The notes: generated by a model not told the origin, from the letters alone. 12,119 nt of DNA from Methanocorpusculum sp. UBA424 (GCA_002498375.1 DAHC01000004.1:1-12119); one strand, 5' to 3'. Shown: positions 1 through 7,467, numbered from the stretch's first letter. Made by a program: numbers and translations.

Positions 1-53
1 TTTAATACAAGGAATTAGGACATCTTCAATTTTTCCGAAAACAAATTACCCTA

Positions 54-371
54 TCATCCCTCTGTTTTGCGAATGTAATTATCCTTTTTCAGTTCTTGAA
101 TACTCACGGGTCCAAAAACATCTTCAGGCGTGCTAAATCTTTGCATCAAATATTCAAAATGAGTTGTATCTTTAAACGCCTTTGATAAACGACGGGCAAT
201 AAGACTTTTTGCCGTTCCTGGTAACCCGTATAAAAATATTGACTGACCGGAAATTGCTGAGAGAAGAGAAACTGCAACGATCTCTTCTCGTTCATACAGT
301 CCATCAGAACAGATCGTAATTAAATCCGTAACTCTTTTTTTCATAAAATTATGTGCTTGTGGATGAGTCAT
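54..371 (-). pseudogene. RavA/MoxR-type AAA+ ATPase, N-terminal fragment
   Basis: Reads 105 residues from ATG at 371. The N-terminus matches RavA-like MoxR AAA+ ATPases: a Walker A motif GLPGTAKS at about residues 49-56, followed by the RavA-typical stretch LMQRFSTPEDVFGPVS near 75-90. Members of this family are normally around 500 residues, and the next expected block is the Walker B region with FLDEIWK. Here the frame ends at TGA (54-56), directly followed by a second stop, TAG. The last 44 bases of the strand, in another frame, read FVFGKIEDVLIPCIK, which could be a distant C-terminal piece joined by a deletion, but this is speculative. A TATA-like run (ATAAATATAC on the minus strand, about 430-439) lies upstream. 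A TTG at 383 is a possible alternative start. RavA proteins are usually paired with a VWA protein (ViaA), which is not visible. The gene is AT-rich compared with 856-7098, which fits acquired and decayed DNA. Confidence 0.7.
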
Positions 372-855
372 GTTACATTCCAACCTTAAAAAATTTTCAA
401 ATAATTTCCATAATCAAGTTTTCAATAAAGTATATTTATGAGTATTAATTATATAAGAAATCATCAATGTTAATATCAAAATGTAATCAAACCATTGAGT
501 TAGTAATATATCCACTCCATTTTTCATAGCCAACCTCTTTGTGAGGAGGGGTGTATGCGCCTATAGACGGATTTTCAAAAAATCATATTTGCAGATGGCC
601 AATACAACCTTAAAAAAGTTTATTTTGTAGATTCGGTCCATATCACTACATTTTCATTAATGATACTGATTGACTCATACTTTTCATAAGATTCAATATG
701 GATATAAAAAAACAATTCCAACCACATAACCTATCCATTTGAAAAACCCATAGTACCAAGACACTCTCATTAAGAATGTATATTAGAGAGAATGTGAAAT
801 CATTATAGATACAAATATCCTGCCCTCGGCAGGAACCCAGATACTGCAGGAACAT
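372..855. other. AT-rich intergenic region, no gene seen
   Basis: About 480 bp between the divergently oriented RavA fragment and the DUF362 gene. No reading frame here has convincing codon content or a recognisable product. A strong Shine-Dalgarno-like stretch (gaggaggggtg, about 542-552) precedes an ATG that stops after three codons, so it marks either chance or the edge of a lost gene. TATA-like sequences at about 430-439 (minus) and 778-785 (plus) probably belong to the flanking genes. Confidence 0.6.
778..834 (+). promoter_or_regulatory. Putative promoter and 5'-UTR hairpin before the DUF362 gene
   Basis: TGTATATTA at about 778-786 is a TATA-like box that would place transcription start near 805. 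Downstream, TCCTGCC (818-824), a 3-nt loop, and GGCAGGA (828-834) form a perfect 7-bp hairpin ending 21 nt before the ATG at 856. The hairpin would lie close to the 5' end of the mRNA, so it could affect stability or ribosome access. It has no T-run after it, so it is not an obvious terminator. A second AT-rich candidate box (CATTATAG, 801-808) would put the start inside the hairpin. Confidence 0.35.
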
Positions 856-2004
856 ATGAAAAGTATAACCGGCTCGGCAAAATGCAGCACATACGACAGG
901 GAAAAAGTACTTGAGGCTGTAGGAAAAGCGATAAAAGCCTCAGGCGGACTTCCCCGCGTCGACGGCAGAAAAGTCCTCTTGAAACCCAACCTCTTATCAG
1001 ACGCCGGCATCGACCGCGCTATCACCACCCACCCGGAAGTCGTTTATGCTGTCGGGAAAATGATCATCGACGCCGGCGGTGTCCTGACCATAGCAGACAG
1101 TCCCGGCGCCGGGATCATCTACTCGCCCAGGGTCCTCAAAAGGGTCTACCACAAATGCGGCATCGAAAAAGTCGCAGAGGAACTCGGCATCAAACTCTCC
1201 TACGACACCGGCTATCAGGAACGCTCCTGTCCTGCCGGAAACGTGATGAAACGGTTCACCGTCATCAACCAGGCATGCGACGCTGACGTCATCATCTCGG
1301 TCTGCAAACTCAAAACCCATATGTTCACCCATTTTTCCGGCGCCGTCAAAAACACCTTCGGCGTCGTCCCCGGGCTCGACAAACCCGTCTTCCACTCCAG
1401 ATTCCCCGACGCCATCGACTTCTCCGAAATGCTCGTCGACTTAAACGAGCTTATCGAGCCTGACTTCGTCGTCATGGACGCGATCGTCGGGATGGAAGGA
1501 AACGGTCCTATGGGCGGCCAGCCGCGGGACGTCGGATATGTCCTTGCTTCGCACTCCGTCTACGGCCTGGACATCTCCGCCCAGACCCTCGTCAACATGC
1601 GGCCCGAATGCATCGGAACAACCATGGCCGCTCTCAGGCGCGGGCTCATCGACGAAGTCGAGGTCGAAGGAGAAGAGATCATACCGATCAAAGATTACGT
1701 TCATCCGTCCACCTACAACGGCCGCCAGAAGGAAGCCTGGCACAAAAAATCCATCTACCGAAAACTCCAGCGGGTCGGCAAACGATACGAACCGTCCCCT
1801 GCCATAAACACCAAAAAATGCATCGGATGCGGGCAGTGTGCACGGATCTGCCCGGTCAAAGCAGTCGAGATCATACAGGGAAAGGCAATTTTCGATCTGA
1901 CCAACTGTATCCGGTGTTACTGCTGCCACGAAATGTGCCAGTACCACGCGATCGAAATGAAACGCTCCATGAGCGGAAAAGTCCTCCACAAAGTCATCCA
2001 CTGA
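856..2004 (+). CDS. DUF362 protein with C-terminal 2[4Fe-4S] ferredoxin domain
   Basis: A 382-residue protein. Residues about 38-280 form a DUF362 domain with family hallmarks: LLKPNLL (41-47), the DAGG region near 72-75, VCKLKTH (149-155) and MDAIVGMEGNGP (207-218). A ferredoxin module follows a short linker. Cysteines 322, 325, 328 and 332 (CIGCGQCARICP) and 351, 354, 357 and 361 (CIRCYCCHEMC) supply ligands for two [4Fe-4S] clusters. No signal peptide is visible, so the protein is probably cytoplasmic and carries electrons to or from the DUF362 domain. The biochemical role of DUF362 is not settled. The upstream context AGGAACAT gives only a weak ribosome binding site, and the ATG at 856 is the first good start. 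It appears monocistronic: a pyrimidine-rich stretch follows, and the next gene has its own promoter-like sequence. Confidence 0.9.
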   Translation: MKSITGSAKCSTYDREKVLEAVGKAIKASGGLPRVDGRKVLLKPNLLSDAGIDRAITTHPEVVYAVGKMIIDAGGVLTIADSPGAGIIYSPRVLKRVYHKCGIEKVAEELGIKLSYDTGYQERSCPAGNVMKRFTVINQACDADVIISVCKLKTHMFTHFSGAVKNTFGVVPGLDKPVFHSRFPDAIDFSEMLVDLNELIEPDFVVMDAIVGMEGNGPMGGQPRDVGYVLASHSVYGLDISAQTLVNMRPECIGTTMAALRRGLIDEVEVEGEEIIPIKDYVHPSTYNGRQKEAWHKKSIYRKLQRVGKRYEPSPAINTKKCIGCGQCARICPVKAVEIIQGKAIFDLTNCIRCYCCHEMCQYHAIEMKRSMSGKVLHKVIH

Positions 2005-2011
2005 CAACCTC

Positions 2012-2044
2012 TCTTCACCACCCGTTCCCCTTCCCTTTTCCCTA
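2012..2044 (+). terminator. Pyrimidine-rich putative archaeal terminator
   Basis: Directly after the DUF362 stop, the coding strand is almost pure C/T, including ttcccttttccct at about 2030-2042. Archaeal RNA polymerase tends to terminate on T-rich non-template tracts without a hairpin. The tract is C-rich as well as T-rich, so the call is weak. Confidence 0.35.
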
Positions 2045-2065
2045 ATCAGGGACAGACGTACTCAT

Positions 2066-2093
2066 CTTATTATTGTTCGGCCCCAAATATATA
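2066..2093 (+). promoter_or_regulatory. TATA-like promoter of the five-gene operon
   Basis: Two AT-rich boxes occur before the GTG at 2097. CTTATTATT (2066-2074) is centred about 27 nt upstream of the GTG, the spacing expected for a leaderless archaeal transcript, and there is no Shine-Dalgarno before that GTG. CAAATATATA (2084-2093) looks more like a TATA box but is too close to the start codon to drive an mRNA that includes it. Which box is used is not decided by sequence. Confidence 0.4.
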
Positions 2094-2096
2094 CTC

Positions 2097-3416
2097 GTGA
2101 AATGGGCAATTTTAGGCGGAGGTCTGACCGGGGTCACTCTCGCCCGTCTCCTCAAGGAAAAAGGACATGAAGTCACGGTCCTCGAAAAGGAACCGAAAAT
2201 AGGCGGTCTCTGCAGATCCGAAGTGCGAAACGGATTTACCTTTGACTGCGGGGGGTCGCACATCATCTTCTCCCGCGATACCGAAGTTCTTTCGTTCATG
2301 CAGAACGCTCTGGCCGAAAACCGGGAATTTCGAAACAGAAACACCAAAATATTCTATAAAGGTCAGTATGTAAAATACCCGTTCGAAAACGGACTGTCAG
2401 CGCTTCCTAAGGAAGATCTGTTCTTCTGCATAAACGAATACGTCAAGAATCTGGTCGCGGTGGAAAAAGGCGAGGTCGCGGAACCGACGAGTTTCAAGGA
2501 CTGGATCTACTACACCTTCGGAAAAGGGATCGCCGAGTGCTATCTCGTTCCCTACAATGAAAAGATCTGGAACTACCCGACCGACAAAATGTCGAAACAC
2601 TGGATGGACGGACGCGTCCCCCGCCCGCCTGTCGAAGACATCATCAAATCGGCGATCGGCATCGAAACGGAAGGGTACACCCATCAGGCGGTCTTTTCCT
2701 ATCCTATCGAGGGAGGTATCGAAGCCCTGATCCACGCCATCGCAAAACCGATCACGGGTTCGATCAAGACAAACTACACCGTCACCTCGGTCGTAAATAC
2801 CGGCGACGGATGGGCGGTCTCCAACGGAAAAGAGACGATCCTGGCCGACCGGATCATCTCGACCCTGCCTCTCCAGACCCTTCTTCCGATGCTGGATGTT
2901 CCGTCCCCTATCAAAGAGGCCTGCGATGCCCTTCGATACAACTCGATCGCCTGCATCTCCGTCGGATTCAAAGGGATCCTGCCGGATATATCCTGGATGT
3001 ACGTGCCGGAAGAACAATGGGGGGCCTTCAACCGGCTCTCCTTCCCGTCGAACTTCTCGAGCAAAGTCGCACCCGAAGGCTGCTCGGCGGTCCTTGCCGA
3101 GATCACCTACAACGAAGGCGACGAGATCTCGAAGATGAACGACGAGGAGATCATCGCCCACACCGTCGACGGCCTTGTCAGAATGGGGATCATTCCGTCA
3201 GGCGACGATGTCGTCCATACCGCGGTCGACCACTTCAAGTTCGCATACGTCGTCTACGATCTCGACTACCAGAAGAATATCAAGATCGTCCGTGAATATC
3301 TTGAAGGGACACTCGGCATCGATCTCGTCGGCAGATTCTCCGAGTTTGAATACATCAATATGGACGGCTGCATCCGAAGCGCCATGAATTTCGTGGAGAA
3401 AAATACATGCGAGTAA
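2097..3416 (+). CDS. FAD-dependent amine-oxidase/UDP-galactopyranose-mutase-like protein
   Basis: A 439-residue flavoprotein if read from GTG 2097, which gives MKWAILGGGLTG. A TTG at 2073 would add eight residues ahead of the first beta strand and is less likely. An N-terminal Rossmann dinucleotide-binding motif GGGLTG (7-12) is followed by the ribose-binding acidic residue E30 (TVLEKE) and the GGL motif (36-38). PYNEKIW (152-158) and YPIEGGIEAL (202-211) recall the NAD(P)-binding amine oxidase/protoporphyrinogen oxidase/UDP-galactopyranose mutase superfamily. It overlaps the next gene, a GT4 glycosyltransferase, by 10 nt, and a GT2 enzyme follows. A role in sugar-nucleotide or glycolipid chemistry is therefore more likely than haem biosynthesis. 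The exact substrate cannot be read from the sequence. Confidence 0.85.
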   Translation: MKWAILGGGLTGVTLARLLKEKGHEVTVLEKEPKIGGLCRSEVRNGFTFDCGGSHIIFSRDTEVLSFMQNALAENREFRNRNTKIFYKGQYVKYPFENGLSALPKEDLFFCINEYVKNLVAVEKGEVAEPTSFKDWIYYTFGKGIAECYLVPYNEKIWNYPTDKMSKHWMDGRVPRPPVEDIIKSAIGIETEGYTHQAVFSYPIEGGIEALIHAIAKPITGSIKTNYTVTSVVNTGDGWAVSNGKETILADRIISTLPLQTLLPMLDVPSPIKEACDALRYNSIACISVGFKGILPDISWMYVPEEQWGAFNRLSFPSNFSSKVAPEGCSAVLAEITYNEGDEISKMNDEEIIAHTVDGLVRMGIIPSGDDVVHTAVDHFKFAYVVYDLDYQKNIKIVREYLEGTLGIDLVGRFSEFEYINMDGCIRSAMNFVEKNTCE

Positions 3417-4381
3417 ATATCCGGGTGGAGAATTACGGATCGTTCAAATACGTCGGCTGCTCGACCGCAGGTGTCATGCTTTATGAAGGTCTGTCGAAGA
3501 TCCCGGGTGTTGAGGTGGAGTTCAACAGCCGCGAACATGATCACGACATAACCCACTGTCATACGATCGGACCCGGTGCCTTTCTGTCCCAGATGCGGGC
3601 AAAAGGCTCGACCCTTCTCACCGTTCATTCCGTGCCGAGTCTCAACAACGGAAACCTTGCCGTTGCCTCGCTCATCAACAAATTCTATAAACCCATGTAC
3701 AGCCGTTATGACGGGCTGATCACGCTCACCGACTACAGTGAAGAGGAGATCCATGAGATGCTGCCCGGCAAAAAGACCTATAGAATGACGAACTGTGTGA
3801 ACCGCGACCGGTTCAGGCCAGATAAAGAAAAACGCGCAGTCTTTCGCGAGAAGTACGGGTTGAGTGAGGATGACAAGGTCATCCTGCAGGTTGCTCAGCA
3901 GACCCCCCGGAAAGGCATCTACGACTACATTGAGATGGCGGGCAGACTGCCGGAGTATAAGTTTGTCTGGATCGGCGGTTTTTCGTACGGCGCATTCTCA
4001 AGCGAGAAAAAAGAGGTCGAACGGCGCAAAGCAACAGCTCCGTCAAACATGATCTTCCCGGGATTCGTCGAAGATGTCGCCGCAGCCTATGCCGCGGCCG
4101 ATGTCTTCTGGATTCCTTCCTACAAGGAGATCATGCCGATGTCGATCCTTGAAGCGCTCTCAAGCGGTCTTCCGGTCATTGCCCGTGAGCTTCACGAATA
4201 CCGGTCCCTCTATCCGGGGATCGCAGCCTATTATGAGAAAAACGATGATCTCATCCCGCTTCTGGCCGACGATGAAATGCTGAAGACCGCGGCCGCCGGT
4301 GCGCGAGGATCCGTAGAGAGAAATGATATGAATAATGTTGCAAAAATGCATGTAGAATTGTATAAGGGGATATTAGCATGA
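3407..4381 (+). CDS. Glycosyltransferase family 4 (GT-B fold)
   Basis: A 324-residue GT4-type glycosyltransferase. The C-terminal Rossmann half shows the classic pieces: VAQQTPRKG (162-170), a start-of-domain strand plus loop; WIGGF (188-192); and the E-x7-E motif of retaining GT-B enzymes with E241 and E249 (EIMPMSILE), followed by SGLPVIA. The N-terminal acceptor half is short, with a GGS-like glycine region replaced by CSTAGV (18-23). It has no transmembrane helix and is expected at the cytoplasmic face of the membrane, transferring a sugar from a nucleotide donor to a lipid or glycan. It starts inside the end of the flavoprotein gene and ends in a 4-nt ATGA overlap with the GT2 gene, so translation is probably coupled. 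Donor and acceptor are unknown. Confidence 0.9.
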   Translation: MRVNIRVENYGSFKYVGCSTAGVMLYEGLSKIPGVEVEFNSREHDHDITHCHTIGPGAFLSQMRAKGSTLLTVHSVPSLNNGNLAVASLINKFYKPMYSRYDGLITLTDYSEEEIHEMLPGKKTYRMTNCVNRDRFRPDKEKRAVFREKYGLSEDDKVILQVAQQTPRKGIYDYIEMAGRLPEYKFVWIGGFSYGAFSSEKKEVERRKATAPSNMIFPGFVEDVAAAYAAADVFWIPSYKEIMPMSILEALSSGLPVIARELHEYRSLYPGIAAYYEKNDDLIPLLADDEMLKTAAAGARGSVERNDMNNVAKMHVELYKGILA

Positions 4382-5085
4382 TTTCAGTCGTAGTTCCATC
4401 ATTCAATGAAGAGGAAGGTATCGAAGCCTTCCTGAAAAGTCTCTGTGACCAGACGCTTCCCAGAGATCAGTACGAGATCATCGTGGTCGACGGAAATTCC
4501 AAGGACAAGACCCGCGAGATCGCGGAAAAATACGCGGACAAGGTCTTCATCCAGACGAGCAAAAAGGTCGGCGGGGCCAGAAACGACGGTGTTCTCGCAA
4601 GCAAATATGACCTGATCGTGACGACCGATGCAGATTGTTTCCTCCCAAGACCCTGGCTCGAGACGATCGTAAAAGACTTCGAGAAGTATCCGGATGCATC
4701 GGTCATCTACGGGCCGATCTATCCGCTGGAACCCGGATTCAAGCACAAGTTCGAGGTGTTCCTGTACAATATCGTGGTCCGTATTGGCGGAAGAACGGGG
4801 ATCTTCTATGCGACGCTTGGAGCGAACACGGCGTTTCGGAAAAACCTCTTCATCGAGGCCGGGATGTACAAGGTCTGCGATGCCGGAGACGACTGGGAAC
4901 TCCCCAAACGCATGAAGAATTACGGACGGGTCGTCCTCGATATGAAGATGATCATCGGCTTTTCGATGCGGCGCTACATCAACTTCGGTCTGTTCCGCTC
5001 GGCGTTCCAGTGGTTCTACGTGGTCGCAAAAGGCGGGTTCTCGGACAAACACCAGTACATGGGTAAGGAATATACGAAAAAATAA
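4378..5085 (+). CDS. Glycosyltransferase family 2 (GT-A fold)
   Basis: A 235-residue GT2-type enzyme. It begins with the family signature VVVPSFNEE (4-12). D38 lies in VVDGN (nucleotide binding), the DxD-type metal site is TDAD with D84 and D86, and GDDWEL (170-175) stands where the catalytic ED-type base motif is expected. GGARNDG (65-71) is also typical. The C-terminus has aromatic, basic segments (MRRYINFGLFRS, QWFYVVAKGG) that may lie against the membrane, but there is no clear transmembrane helix. It probably adds a second sugar in the pathway of the preceding GT4. The start overlaps the GT4 stop (ATGA), and its own stop overlaps the next ATG by one base (TAATG). Confidence 0.9.
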   Translation: MISVVVPSFNEEEGIEAFLKSLCDQTLPRDQYEIIVVDGNSKDKTREIAEKYADKVFIQTSKKVGGARNDGVLASKYDLIVTTDADCFLPRPWLETIVKDFEKYPDASVIYGPIYPLEPGFKHKFEVFLYNIVVRIGGRTGIFYATLGANTAFRKNLFIEAGMYKVCDAGDDWELPKRMKNYGRVVLDMKMIIGFSMRRYINFGLFRSAFQWFYVVAKGGFSDKHQYMGKEYTKK

Positions 5086-5276
5086 TGGTCACGCTGCATC
5101 TCCCTGACGGTCAAATTCTGACGACCCATGCCGGAACGCTTGAGGAGATTCTTCTCCGCCTGGATCTGAATCCGTATGAGATCCTCGTGACACGGGACGG
5201 AGAACTTTTACTTGCCGATGATCCCGTGGATGAGGATGACGTCCTTAGGGCGACCTCGATCGTGCACGGAGGATAA
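5085..5276 (+). CDS. Ubiquitin-like sulfur carrier ending in Gly-Gly (TtuB/MoaD/ThiS-like)
   Basis: A 63-residue beta-grasp protein with C-terminal SIVHGG. A terminal Gly-Gly is what ubiquitin-like sulfur carriers (TtuB, MoaD, ThiS, SAMPs) need: it is adenylated by an E1-like enzyme and converted to a thiocarboxylate that donates sulfur. Other family features are the early strand VTLHLPDG, the central LDLNPYEILVTRDGELL, and the acidic DDPVDEDDVL before the tail. It abuts the tRNA thiolase gene (stop 5274-5276, next ATG 5277), so it is very probably the sulfur donor for that enzyme. A GGAGG inside its last codons (5268-5272) serves as the ribosome binding site for the next gene. No E1-like enzyme is encoded here, so activation must come from elsewhere in the genome. 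Confidence 0.85.
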   Translation: MVTLHLPDGQILTTHAGTLEEILLRLDLNPYEILVTRDGELLLADDPVDEDDVLRATSIVHGG

Positions 5277-6179
5277 ATGACAACAGGGTGCGGCAGCTGC
5301 GGAAAAAAGGCAGTCTACGTCGATCCGGTGACAAAGCAGCGGTTCTGCGGGGAGCATTTTTCCGCATGGTTCGAGGCGGGCGTCGCGTCCGCGATCGAAA
5401 AATACCGGATGATCGAACCCGGAGACCGGATCGCTGTGGGTCTTTCCGGCGGGAAGGACTCGACGGTCCTTTTGACGGTGCTTGCAAAGCTGGATCTGGA
5501 CGCGGAACTGATCCCGATCACGGTCGACGAGGGGATCGGCGGCTACCGGGACGATACGATCCTCGCGGCGACACGGCTCTGCGATAAACTCGGTCTCGCC
5601 GACAAACTGGTCTCTTTTACGGATATCTGCGGGAAGACGCTCGACGAGCTCCTCTCCAATGATCCCCGGCAGGCGTGTTCGGTCTGCGGAACGTTGCGGC
5701 GGCGTGCCCTGAATCAGGCGGCCCGCGAGGTCGGGGCAACCAAGATCGCGACTGGGCACTGTCTGGACGATGAGGCTCAGTCGGTTCTGATGAATTATCT
5801 GCGGGGCGATGTGACCCGGGTGACGGGGTCATTTCAGACGAACGCGGATACGCTGTTTCTCCCGAGGATCAAACCGCTCTGCCGTTCGACCGAGCGGGAA
5901 ACGGTTGCCTACGGGCTCGTAAATCATCTGCTCACCGATCTGCCGGAGTGCCCGTACACGAAGTACGCTCTGCGTGCGGGAGTCCGCAGGGGGCTTGGGA
6001 AGCTGGAATACACAACACCCGGGACGATGATGAACATCGTGACCGGCCAGGAGAAGCTTCTCGCAAAGCTCGGACCGCGGGAAGGCGAGATCACGATGAT
6101 GGGACGCTGCGAACTCTGCGGGGAGCCGACGAGTCACCGGCTGTGTGCGGCGTGTGCTCTGCTCGAAAAGCTGAAGTAA
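5277..6179 (+). CDS. ttuA: TtuA/NcsA-family tRNA 2-thiouridine synthetase
   Basis: A 300-residue tRNA thiolation enzyme. Order of features: N-terminal zinc site (C5, C8, C24, H27); PP-loop ATP pyrophosphatase motif SGGKDS (57-62) that adenylates the target uridine; CSVC (C134, C137) and, further on, C225, the three cysteines expected to hold the catalytic [4Fe-4S] cluster; GHCLDDEAQ (160-168); and a C-terminal zinc finger (C278, C281, C290, C293). Family length is about 300. It uses the thiocarboxylated ubiquitin-like protein encoded just upstream. I cannot decide between a TtuA-type target (U54, heat-stabilising) and an NcsA-type target (U34, wobble) from sequence alone, so the symbol is tentative. 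Being last in an operon of glycosyltransferases is unusual. Confidence 0.9.
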   Translation: MTTGCGSCGKKAVYVDPVTKQRFCGEHFSAWFEAGVASAIEKYRMIEPGDRIAVGLSGGKDSTVLLTVLAKLDLDAELIPITVDEGIGGYRDDTILAATRLCDKLGLADKLVSFTDICGKTLDELLSNDPRQACSVCGTLRRRALNQAAREVGATKIATGHCLDDEAQSVLMNYLRGDVTRVTGSFQTNADTLFLPRIKPLCRSTERETVAYGLVNHLLTDLPECPYTKYALRAGVRRGLGKLEYTTPGTMMNIVTGQEKLLAKLGPREGEITMMGRCELCGEPTSHRLCAACALLEKLK

Positions 6180-6181
6180 CG

Positions 6182-6188
6182 TTTTTTT
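6182..6188 (+). terminator. Oligo-T terminator after ttuA
   Basis: Seven consecutive T residues begin three bases after the ttuA stop codon. There is no stem before them, which fits archaeal intrinsic termination. The tract separates the five-gene operon from the transporter gene. Confidence 0.5.
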
Positions 6189-6207
6189 GAATTTTCAGGA
6201 GCGGCAG

Positions 6208-7098
6208 ATGAACATCGATTTCTTCAAATATATACTCGCCTTGCTGATCTTTGGTTCGAACGGCATCGTGGCGAGTTTTATCGCGCTGAACAGTTATGAG
6301 ATCGTGTTTTTCCGAACGATGATCGGCTCCCTGTTTCTCATCCTGCTGTTTGCTGCAATCCGGAAAAAACCGCTGTTCCCTGCTCACCGGAAAGAGACCC
6401 TGTATGTGGTGATCTCGGGGGTCGCGATGGGGATCTGCTGGATGTTTTTGTACGAGGCGTATGCGCAGGTCGGGGTGAGCATCGCTTCGCTTGCGTATTA
6501 CTGCGGCCCGGTCCTCGTCATGATCGCGGCTCCGCTCATTTTCCGGGAAAAACTCCATCTCTCGATTATTGCGGGATTTGCCGCCGTGCTTCTTGGGATG
6601 CTCGGCGTGAACGGCGGGGAGCTATTTACGAGCGGTTTGTCGTTTGGGCTGTTCTGCGGGATCATGTCGGCCGTGATGTATGCCGTGATGCTGATCTTCA
6701 ATAAAAAAGCGGTCCATATCACCGGCCTCGAAAACCCGATGATCCAGCTGACGAGCAGTTTTGTGACCGTCGCGGTTTTCACGCTTGCCTATCAGGGACT
6801 CTCGTTTCAGATCCCTGCCGGAAGTATTCTGCCGCTCCTTTTCCTCGGCGTTGTGAATACCGGGTTCGGGTGTTATCTCTACTTCTCGGCGATCGGGAAC
6901 CTTTCCGTGCAGACGGTGGCGATCGTCGGGTATCTGGAACCTTTGTCGGCTCTGGTGTTTTCGGCGGTCATTTTGTCGGAACATCTCGGTTTTATCCAGG
7001 TGGTAGGGGCGGCCCTGATTCTCGGCGGAGCAATGTTCGGCGAGCTGTTCAGCCATAAGAAACAGCCGCGGAAAAAGGAATGGGAAGACAGAGCATAA
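6208..7098 (+). CDS. EamA-family (DMT superfamily) membrane transporter
   Basis: A 296-residue protein made almost entirely of hydrophobic helices, with the ten-helix, two-EamA-repeat pattern (about 1-130 and 140-275). The start is ATG 6208, chosen for a good AGGAG (6197-6201) six bases upstream; a TTG at 6187 lies before this site and is rejected. Recognisable DMT segments are FFRTMIGSLFLILLF in the first repeat and YLEPLSALVFSAVILSE (about 232-248) in the second, matching the family pattern of a Pro after Glu and a conserved Glu at the end of helix nine. The C-terminus is a short positively charged tail (HKKQPRKK). Such proteins export or import small metabolites, amino acids or sugars; the substrate is not predictable. 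It is probably transcribed alone. Confidence 0.9.
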   Translation: MNIDFFKYILALLIFGSNGIVASFIALNSYEIVFFRTMIGSLFLILLFAAIRKKPLFPAHRKETLYVVISGVAMGICWMFLYEAYAQVGVSIASLAYYCGPVLVMIAAPLIFREKLHLSIIAGFAAVLLGMLGVNGGELFTSGLSFGLFCGIMSAVMYAVMLIFNKKAVHITGLENPMIQLTSSFVTVAVFTLAYQGLSFQIPAGSILPLLFLGVVNTGFGCYLYFSAIGNLSVQTVAIVGYLEPLSALVFSAVILSEHLGFIQVVGAALILGGAMFGELFSHKKQPRKKEWEDRA

Positions 7099-7124
7099 TC
7101 GGGAAAAACAACTCGCCCTAATTA

Positions 7125-7257
7125 ATGAAAAAGAGGGGATCATGATCGTATGATCCAAAGGAGAGTTTAGGCCGAAGCGCCCGCATCCTGCAATGAAACA
7201 GAATACAACGACGGCCGCAAGGGCCGCGAAGAAAAGTGCCTTTTTCGTGTTTTTCAG
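7125..7257 (-). pseudogene. Decayed secreted/lipoprotein N-terminus (signal-peptide relic)
   Basis: Reading the minus strand from CTG at 7257 gives LKNTKKALFFAALAAV, continuing VVFCFIAGC. This is a basic N-region, a hydrophobic core and a lipobox-like IAGC, a complete export signal. A Shine-Dalgarno-like AGGT sits six bases upstream (7264-7267), exactly where it should be if CTG were once ATG. After the cysteine the sequence (GRFGLNSPLDHT) soon loses protein character and the open frame merely runs antisense through the transporter gene. The homologous end is therefore uncertain and 7125 is approximate. The KNTKKALFFAALAA style resembles N-termini of surface proteins I associate with Methanocorpusculum-type methanogens; that is recollection, not a search. 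Most likely it is the stranded 5' end of a surface-protein gene whose body was deleted. Confidence 0.6.
7137..7156. other. Perfect 7-bp inverted repeat
   Basis: GGATCAT (7137-7143), a 6-base loop, and ATGATCC (7150-7156). On the minus strand it is followed by CCTCTTTTTC, so it could have ended the transcript of the decayed secreted-protein gene. On the plus strand no T-run follows. Confidence 0.35.
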
Positions 7258-7300
7258 AGTATTACCTGGAGGTATGTTAAGTTATTCTTGGGCTACAGGG

Positions 7301-7313
7301 TAAAAAAGTATAA
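7301..7313 (-). promoter_or_regulatory. Remnant TATA box of the decayed secreted-protein gene
   Basis: On the minus strand, TTATACTTTTTTA is centred about 26 nt before position 7284, leaving a leader of about 27 nt to the CTG at 7257. The distance and the preserved Shine-Dalgarno suggest the promoter of the relic is still intact. Confidence 0.3.
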
Positions 7314-7332
7314 CATCCGATTTCTGCGCTGA

Positions 7333-7362
7333 GAACCGAATATATATTCAGCCGATCGGTTC
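7333..7362. promoter_or_regulatory. TATA-like box inside a 7-bp inverted repeat
   Basis: GAACCGA (7333-7339) and TCGGTTC (7356-7362) are perfect inverted repeats flanking AATATATATTC (7339-7349). A strong TATA-like core within an inverted repeat is how an archaeal operator overlapping a promoter often looks. On the plus strand it would start transcription near 7371, one base before an ATG at 7372. No confident gene follows. Confidence 0.3.
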
Positions 7363-7375
7363 ATCGCAAAAATGA

Positions 7376-7399
7376 TTGGGGGGCAGGAGCCCAGCCCAA
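7376..7399. other. GC-rich hairpin
   Basis: TTGGG pairs with CCCAA around an inner GGGC-AGGA-GCCC hairpin, giving nine base pairs with a 2-nt bulge. On the minus strand the hairpin is followed by ATCATTTTTG, so it could terminate minus-strand transcription entering from the repeat-rich region. On the plus strand it would lie at the very 5' end of any transcript from the box at 7339-7349. Confidence 0.35.
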
Positions 7400-7467
7400 A
7401 ACATCCCGTTTCGAAAACGCCTCCCGGGAACCAAAAACGACTCGATTTCCATTCGCAAATAGGTGTT

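Noticed and set aside
542..562. Strong Shine-Dalgarno followed by ATG
   Set aside because: The frame stops after three codons, so it encodes nothing useful.
646..855. Minus-strand frame of 69 codons upstream of the DUF362 gene
   Set aside because: No ribosome binding site, no recognisable motif, and it overlaps the presumed promoter and hairpin of the real gene.
1441..2007. Long minus-strand frame opposite the DUF362 gene
   Set aside because: A shadow of GC-rich codons in the true gene; the sense strand has clear DUF362 and ferredoxin motifs.
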